Positions 28,925 to 32,973 of a DNA stretch of 32,973 nucleotides are shown piece after piece. Position 1 is the stretch's first letter. The number at the start of each line of letters is the position of its first letter. The notes below the pieces were generated by a model. The model saw only the letters and a program-made list of their open reading frames with translations. It was not told where the DNA came from and did not search any database. The DNA comes from Hyperthermus sp. Its GTDB lineage: Archaea > Thermoproteota > Thermoprotei_A > Sulfolobales > Pyrodictiaceae. Made by a program: the position numbers and the translations under genes. The DNA lies in the NCBI GenBank assembly GCA_003978665.1, contig QNYQ01000014.1, positions 1 through 32,973 on the forward strand, read 5' to 3'.

Positions 28925-29650
28925 ATGGTTAAGGTTGTAATACTTGCTGGCGGCCTAGGTAAAAGGCTCAGACCCCTCACTGTTGATAGGCCTAAGCCCC
29001 TCGTAGAGGTGGCTGGCAGGCCTATAATAGAGTGGCAGATACTGCACTTTAGGAGCCTAGGCTACCACGACTTCGTAGTGCTGGCTGGGTATCGCTGGGA
29101 GAAGCTCGTTGAGCATCTTGGTAGCGGGCGTAAACTGGGCGTGAAGATAGCTTACGTTATCGAGGACGAGCCCCTCGGCACAGGCGGCGCCATACGTAAC
29201 GCTGCTCATCTCCTCCGAAGCGAAGACTACTTCTTCGTGTTGAACGGCGACATAATAACAAACCTCGACGCCAGAGTACTGGCCGAGAAACTGGCCTCCG
29301 ACAGCAATCTTGTAGCCGCCCTCTCCCTTGTACCCCTTAGAAGCCCATACGGGATAGTGGAGGTAGACAGTGAAGCAAGGATCACAAGGTTCGTGGAGAA
29401 GCCAACCTTAAACTACTGGATTAACGCAGGGATATATGCTATGAAGCCAAGTATACTCGACTGGCTCCCGGAGAAGGGAGACATAGAAAGGCAGGGCTTC
29501 CCGCAGCTGGCCGAGCAGCGCCTCCTCCTTGGGGTACGGTTCAGTAACGTGTACTGGAGGAGCATAGACACTGTGAAAGACCTGGAGGAGGCGAGCAAAC
29601 AGGTTATGGAAACCGAATGGTTTAGAAAGCTCTCCGAGAGCGTGGAGTGA
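28925..29650 (+). CDS. Sugar-phosphate nucleotidyltransferase
   Basis: MVKVVILAGGLGKRLRPLTVDRPKPLVEVAGRPIIEWQI; FVLNGDIITNLD; FVEKPTLNYWINAGIYAMKPSIL. Start ATG 28925 preferred. Confidence 0.9.
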   Translation: MVKVVILAGGLGKRLRPLTVDRPKPLVEVAGRPIIEWQILHFRSLGYHDFVVLAGYRWEKLVEHLGSGRKLGVKIAYVIEDEPLGTGGAIRNAAHLLRSEDYFFVLNGDIITNLDARVLAEKLASDSNLVAALSLVPLRSPYGIVEVDSEARITRFVEKPTLNYWINAGIYAMKPSILDWLPEKGDIERQGFPQLAEQRLLLGVRFSNVYWRSIDTVKDLEEASKQVMETEWFRKLSESVE

Positions 29651-29742
29651 AGCCTCTCAGAGGCTATTCTGGAATGATTGCCGTGTAAGGCTACAATAAT
29701 GGCATGCAGCCTAGGCTGGAGCCACATGTTTTTATTGAGTCC

Positions 29743-29768
29743 CCCTCCCTGGCCAGCTTTAGGGAGGG
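29743..29768 (+). promoter_or_regulatory. Hairpin covering an SD-like sequence in the thiolase leader
   Basis: Perfect 8-bp inverted repeat CCCTCCCT-ggccagcttt-AGGGAGGG, 10 nt before the start at 29779. Confidence 0.45.
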
Positions 29769-29778
29769 TGTCTCCTAA

Positions 29779-30957
29779 TTGTCGAGAAGGGTTGCTATAG
29801 TGGGTGTGGGCCACTCGAAGTATGGGTATAGGTATGATGTGAGTATCGCAGAGCTTGCCTGGGAGAGCATTAAGGATGCTTTAGACATGGCTGGTGTCGG
29901 GCAGGATGACATAGAGTTTGTCGTGTACGGCAATGTCGGCGTGTGGAGTAGCGAGCCCCTGCCAGCCGTGGTGATCAACGAGTATGCCGGCTTAACTCCT
30001 AAGGGCACAATGAGGGTTGAGGCTGCATGCGCTACTGGTAGTGCTGCGATAAAGCAGGGATATGACATGGTTGCGGGCGGGCAGGCCGACCTCGTGCTTG
30101 TTGTCGGCGTGGAGAAGATGAATGAGTCTCCTACACCTATAGTGGTGGAGCTTATAGGGCGTGCAGGCAACTACTTCTGGGAGTTCGAGAATTTTGGCCT
30201 CACCTTCCCCGGCTACTACGCGCTCTACGCTACAGCATATATGTCGAAGTATGGGGCAACCGAGGAGGACTTGTGCAGGGTAGCAGTGAAGAACCACCAC
30301 TATGCCAGCATGAACCCGAAAGCGCATTTCCCGCGTAGGATAACATTGGAGGAGTGCATGAAGAGCCGCTATATCGCGTGGCCCTTCAAGCTGCTTGACT
30401 GCAGCCCTATAAGTGATGGGTCAGCAGCCATCATACTGGCCTCCGAGCACGTTGCACGAAAAATAACCGACAGCCCTGTATGGATAGAATCGGTAGGAGT
30501 CGCAAGCGATACATCCAATATTAGCAGAAGACCAGACTTCCTAATCCGCCGCGCCGTAGTTGCCGCAGCCAGAGAGGCCTACAAGAAGGCCGGAATAGAC
30601 CCTGATAAACCAGTGAAGTATATTGACGTAGCCGAGGTACACGACGCATTCACTATAGCTGAAATACTCAGCTACGAGGAGCTCGGCTTCGCAAAACAGG
30701 GTGAGGGCTACCTGCTAGTTAGGGAGGAGCAAACATACATTGGAGGACTCATACCAGTCAACGTCAGCGGGGGATTAAAGGCCAAGGGCCACCCCCTGGG
30801 AGCTACAGGGGTTGGAATGGCTGCTGAACTAGTGAACCAGCTGCTGGGGAGAAGTGAGAGGGGGAGGCAGGTCGAGGTTAGACATGGGAGAGCACTAGCA
30901 AGTAATGTGGGCGGAACCGGCCACTACGCCTATGTATTCGTATACTCGCTCACATAG
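29779..30957 (+). CDS. Thiolase / acetyl-CoA C-acetyltransferase family protein
   Basis: RVEAACATGSAAIKQGYDMVAGGQADLVLVVGVEKM; DVAEVHDAFTIAEILSYEELGF; NVSGGLKAKGHPLGATGVGMAAELVNQL. Confidence 0.92.
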   Translation: MSRRVAIVGVGHSKYGYRYDVSIAELAWESIKDALDMAGVGQDDIEFVVYGNVGVWSSEPLPAVVINEYAGLTPKGTMRVEAACATGSAAIKQGYDMVAGGQADLVLVVGVEKMNESPTPIVVELIGRAGNYFWEFENFGLTFPGYYALYATAYMSKYGATEEDLCRVAVKNHHYASMNPKAHFPRRITLEECMKSRYIAWPFKLLDCSPISDGSAAIILASEHVARKITDSPVWIESVGVASDTSNISRRPDFLIRRAVVAAAREAYKKAGIDPDKPVKYIDVAEVHDAFTIAEILSYEELGFAKQGEGYLLVREEQTYIGGLIPVNVSGGLKAKGHPLGATGVGMAAELVNQLLGRSERGRQVEVRHGRALASNVGGTGHYAYVFVYSLT

Positions 30958-31141
30958 CTAGGTAGTACACCACAGTAAATTGAAGCCTCCTTGAGAGCTC
31001 ATACATAACAAGTTATCATTATTATTAAATATTATGTGAATCGAGTATTCCAAGACCATCCTAGACATATTGATGCAAACAGCCTAACACAATACGAATA
31101 CCATAAAAAGAGAGCCATGAAGCGCACGAAACAAGACTTGG

Positions 31142-31190
31142 TGGCGGGCCAGCCGCGAGTTTGAACCCGCGGGCCTCCGGCTCCGAAGGC
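31142..31190 (-). pseudogene. Isolated tRNA 3'-half fragment (anticodon loop to CCA), candidate att site
   Basis: Reverse complement CCTTCGGAGCCGGAGGCCCGCGGGTTCAAACTCGCGGCTGGCCCGCCA has an anticodon-like loop, TTCAAA T-loop signature and CCA end. No 5' half or D-arm follows, and T-arm spacing is non-canonical. Confidence 0.7.
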
Positions 31191-31205
31191 TAGCATTCAT
31201 AAGGG

Positions 31206-31239
31206 AGTGTCCCGTAGATCGATGGTACTCTGGGACACT
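31206..31239. repeat. Inverted repeat AGTGTCCC / GGGACACT
   Basis: Perfect 8-bp arms AGTGTCCC (31206-31213) and GGGACACT (31232-31239) separated by 18 nt, adjacent to the tRNA fragment. Confidence 0.7.
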
Positions 31240-31858
31240 TAAGTAGAGTTTTCATACCCATTATCTAGTATATGAGTCATTATCTTGTTATTTTAATCCT
31301 AATACATGACATATTAAGTCATAATAGAAAGGATAGCACTTTAAGAAGCTCAATAAGATACCCTTCAAAAACTCTAATCATGTACATGTTCGCGCTTAAA
31401 ACAATCTCTGCAATAATCTTAACATTCTGAAATGAGTGTATGCACCGTCAGAAGAGGGTATTTGACCTTTCCTTAGAATGCCTTGTCTCCCCTTTTATGC
31501 TATATAATGGATAAAGATACTCTCTACCAGTGCAACATTCTCGTTTATTAAGGTTCATCGCATAAGCCCTTTCCAGAGAGGCATTGCGGTAACCTACTAA
31601 TGATATTATTAACACTCCTTAACCTAATCCCCATTATAAACCAGCTCTAAACATAATTTATACATGCTGTAGAGGGGCTACCATAGACTTAGCGTAATGG
31701 GTGCCTATAGGCTTTAATGCAAAGTCTCAACAACCACTAACGGTTGCCTTCTTTTGGAGAAACTAATAGCTTAGATAGCTTGGAATGTTCCAGCCTTGAA
31801 AGCGAAAAATGAGATGGTGAATCAGTAAATCTCCTAACCATGTTACTCTTCAGTCTTT

Positions 31859-32353
31859 TTATCTTATCAGGTAGACTGTTATTTTGAGAGTTTTTGCTAT
31901 GTCTTCTTCTCTATTCTTAAAATCAATGTCGGCAGTTAATAGAGTGTGCACTCCTATGCCTTGCTCCTTCATAGCCTTGATGTAGGCTAGGTGGAGTAGA
32001 TCTAGAGTCTTGAGTCTCAGTTTTTCTGCCAGCTCTATGGAGTATGCTAGAGGCTTATAGAGCCGGCCAAGCATTGTCCTCGAAAACCCCTTTACATCGA
32101 CATATTTTAGATCGAACCTCTTTAGGACATATATGATCACCGCTATAAACGCTATGTGCTCACTTACACCTAGTCTACTCCTTATGCTGGCCATTACCCC
32201 GTGTTGTCTAGCAAGCACGCTGGCAAGCTCGGCTAGAACTAGCTCAGAGATCACCTTGCCATTGTGACGCTCTAAGGCCTCTCTAGCCCTCTCCCTTCTA
32301 GGATCTTCTGGGTCGAGTGCAGCTACTATTACGCTAGTATCGACGTAGATCAA
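31859..32353 (-). CDS. vapC: PIN-domain toxin, VapC family
   Basis: MIYVDTSVIVAALDPEDPRRERAREAL; acidic PIN residues in YVDTS, ISELVLAELA, LKTLDLLHLAY and TADIDF; 3-4 nt after the antitoxin gene. Confidence 0.88.
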   Translation of the reverse strand: MIYVDTSVIVAALDPEDPRRERAREALERHNGKVISELVLAELASVLARQHGVMASIRSRLGVSEHIAFIAVIIYVLKRFDLKYVDVKGFSRTMLGRLYKPLAYSIELAEKLRLKTLDLLHLAYIKAMKEQGIGVHTLLTADIDFKNREEDIAKTLKITVYLIR

Positions 32354-32356
32354 CGC

Positions 32357-32617
32357 CTAAAACCTCTCCCGCTCAGCTATCAATCGTCTTAGAGCCCTCC
32401 TGAGCTGTATCGGTATGTCCCCCTCCTTACTCTCTAGTTCGAAAAGCTTGTCCACGGACTCAGCAACCACCTTAATTCTCCTTACATGCCTAGCACCAAT
32501 CCTTATTAAATCCCTCAAAGCCTCACTCCTAGAACTATAGATACCTAGCCTCACGAGCTCCTCGATGAGCCTTAACGTGTCATCGTTAAGTCTAACGGGT
32601 ATAACCTTACTACCCAT
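32357..32617 (-). CDS. vapB: Ribbon-helix-helix antitoxin, VapB-type
   Basis: MGSKVIPVRLNDDTLRLIEELVRLGIYSSRSEALRDLIRIGAR is a typical RHH; ATG 32617 preceded by GGGGTGGAG. Confidence 0.82.
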   Translation of the reverse strand: MGSKVIPVRLNDDTLRLIEELVRLGIYSSRSEALRDLIRIGARHVRRIKVVAESVDKLFELESKEGDIPIQLRRALRRLIAERERF

Positions 32618-32631
32618 CTCCACCCCTCTAG

Positions 32632-32655
32632 TATACTTATACGTATACATATACT
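32632..32655. promoter_or_regulatory. TATACN hexamer array (4 copies), candidate promoter/operator of vapBC
   Basis: TATACT TATACG TATACA TATACT directly upstream of the vapB SD/start, with a central TATACGTATA palindrome. Confidence 0.55.
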
Positions 32656-32973
32656 TAAGTTTTCACCATCTATATTGCTTAGAAATAGTAAAGAAATAAT
32701 AAAATACAGCCGTGGCGGCTACTCCGCATTACAAGTAGCTTGTCTCTTAGCTACAGCTGGTAACAGCATCTAATATCTACTATACCATAGAATCTATAGT
32801 CAAATTGAAGACATTGAATATCGCCTTGATCCAGGTAATTAATACAGCAATAGTGCTAGACTTTAAGACATTTCATAGCTAAGTAACGATTAGAGGGGGA
32901 TATAAGAAAGCGGTGTTCATAGCGATAAAAGGTGATAAAATAGCATTGCCGGAACTACTATCCTTAATACCAG

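Noticed and set aside
31161-31190. Functional intron-containing tRNA at the fragment
   Set aside because: Anticodon loop and 3' stem are contiguous, so no 37/38 intron, and no 5' half or D-arm is present on the expected side.
32913-32973. Possible ORF start (GTG TTC ATA GCG ATA AAA ...) at the right edge
   Set aside because: Only about 20 codons before truncation; start codon and family cannot be judged.
1-32973. CRISPR array or IS transposase
   Set aside because: No regularly spaced direct repeats and no transposase-like translation found by reading the ORF list and intergenic regions.

Overview
This is a gene-dense, GC-rich archaeal window that reads as a crenarchaeon, probably Desulfurococcales/Pyrodictiaceae-like. 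Taxon is inferred from gene content (aIF2-beta, TFE, L34e, L14e, Trm56, archaeal PEP carboxylase). Bases 1-30957 are mostly housekeeping: translation/transcription genes, a tRNA-Lys, an aspartate/homoserine pathway cluster beside PEP carboxylase, and several CBS, protease and nucleotidyltransferase genes. An MNT/HEPN toxin-antitoxin-like pair lies near the left edge. From about 30960 the sequence becomes clearly AT-rich and gene-poor. It begins with an isolated tRNA 3'-half fragment, followed by an inverted repeat and a VapBC-type pair preceded by a TATACN hexamer array. I read this as the edge of an integrated element or its remains. The observations most worth follow-up are: (i) a PTP/DSP-fold protein whose catalytic HC reads QS, a predicted pseudophosphatase; (ii) the tRNA fragment and AT-rich island; (iii) two hairpins that appear to cover Shine-Dalgarno-like sequences upstream of cmk and a thiolase; (iv) a solitary C5-cytosine methyltransferase in the hflX-trm56-tfe gene string; (v) the VapB upstream hexamer array. 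All family calls come from reading the sequence and ORF translations; no database search was run.
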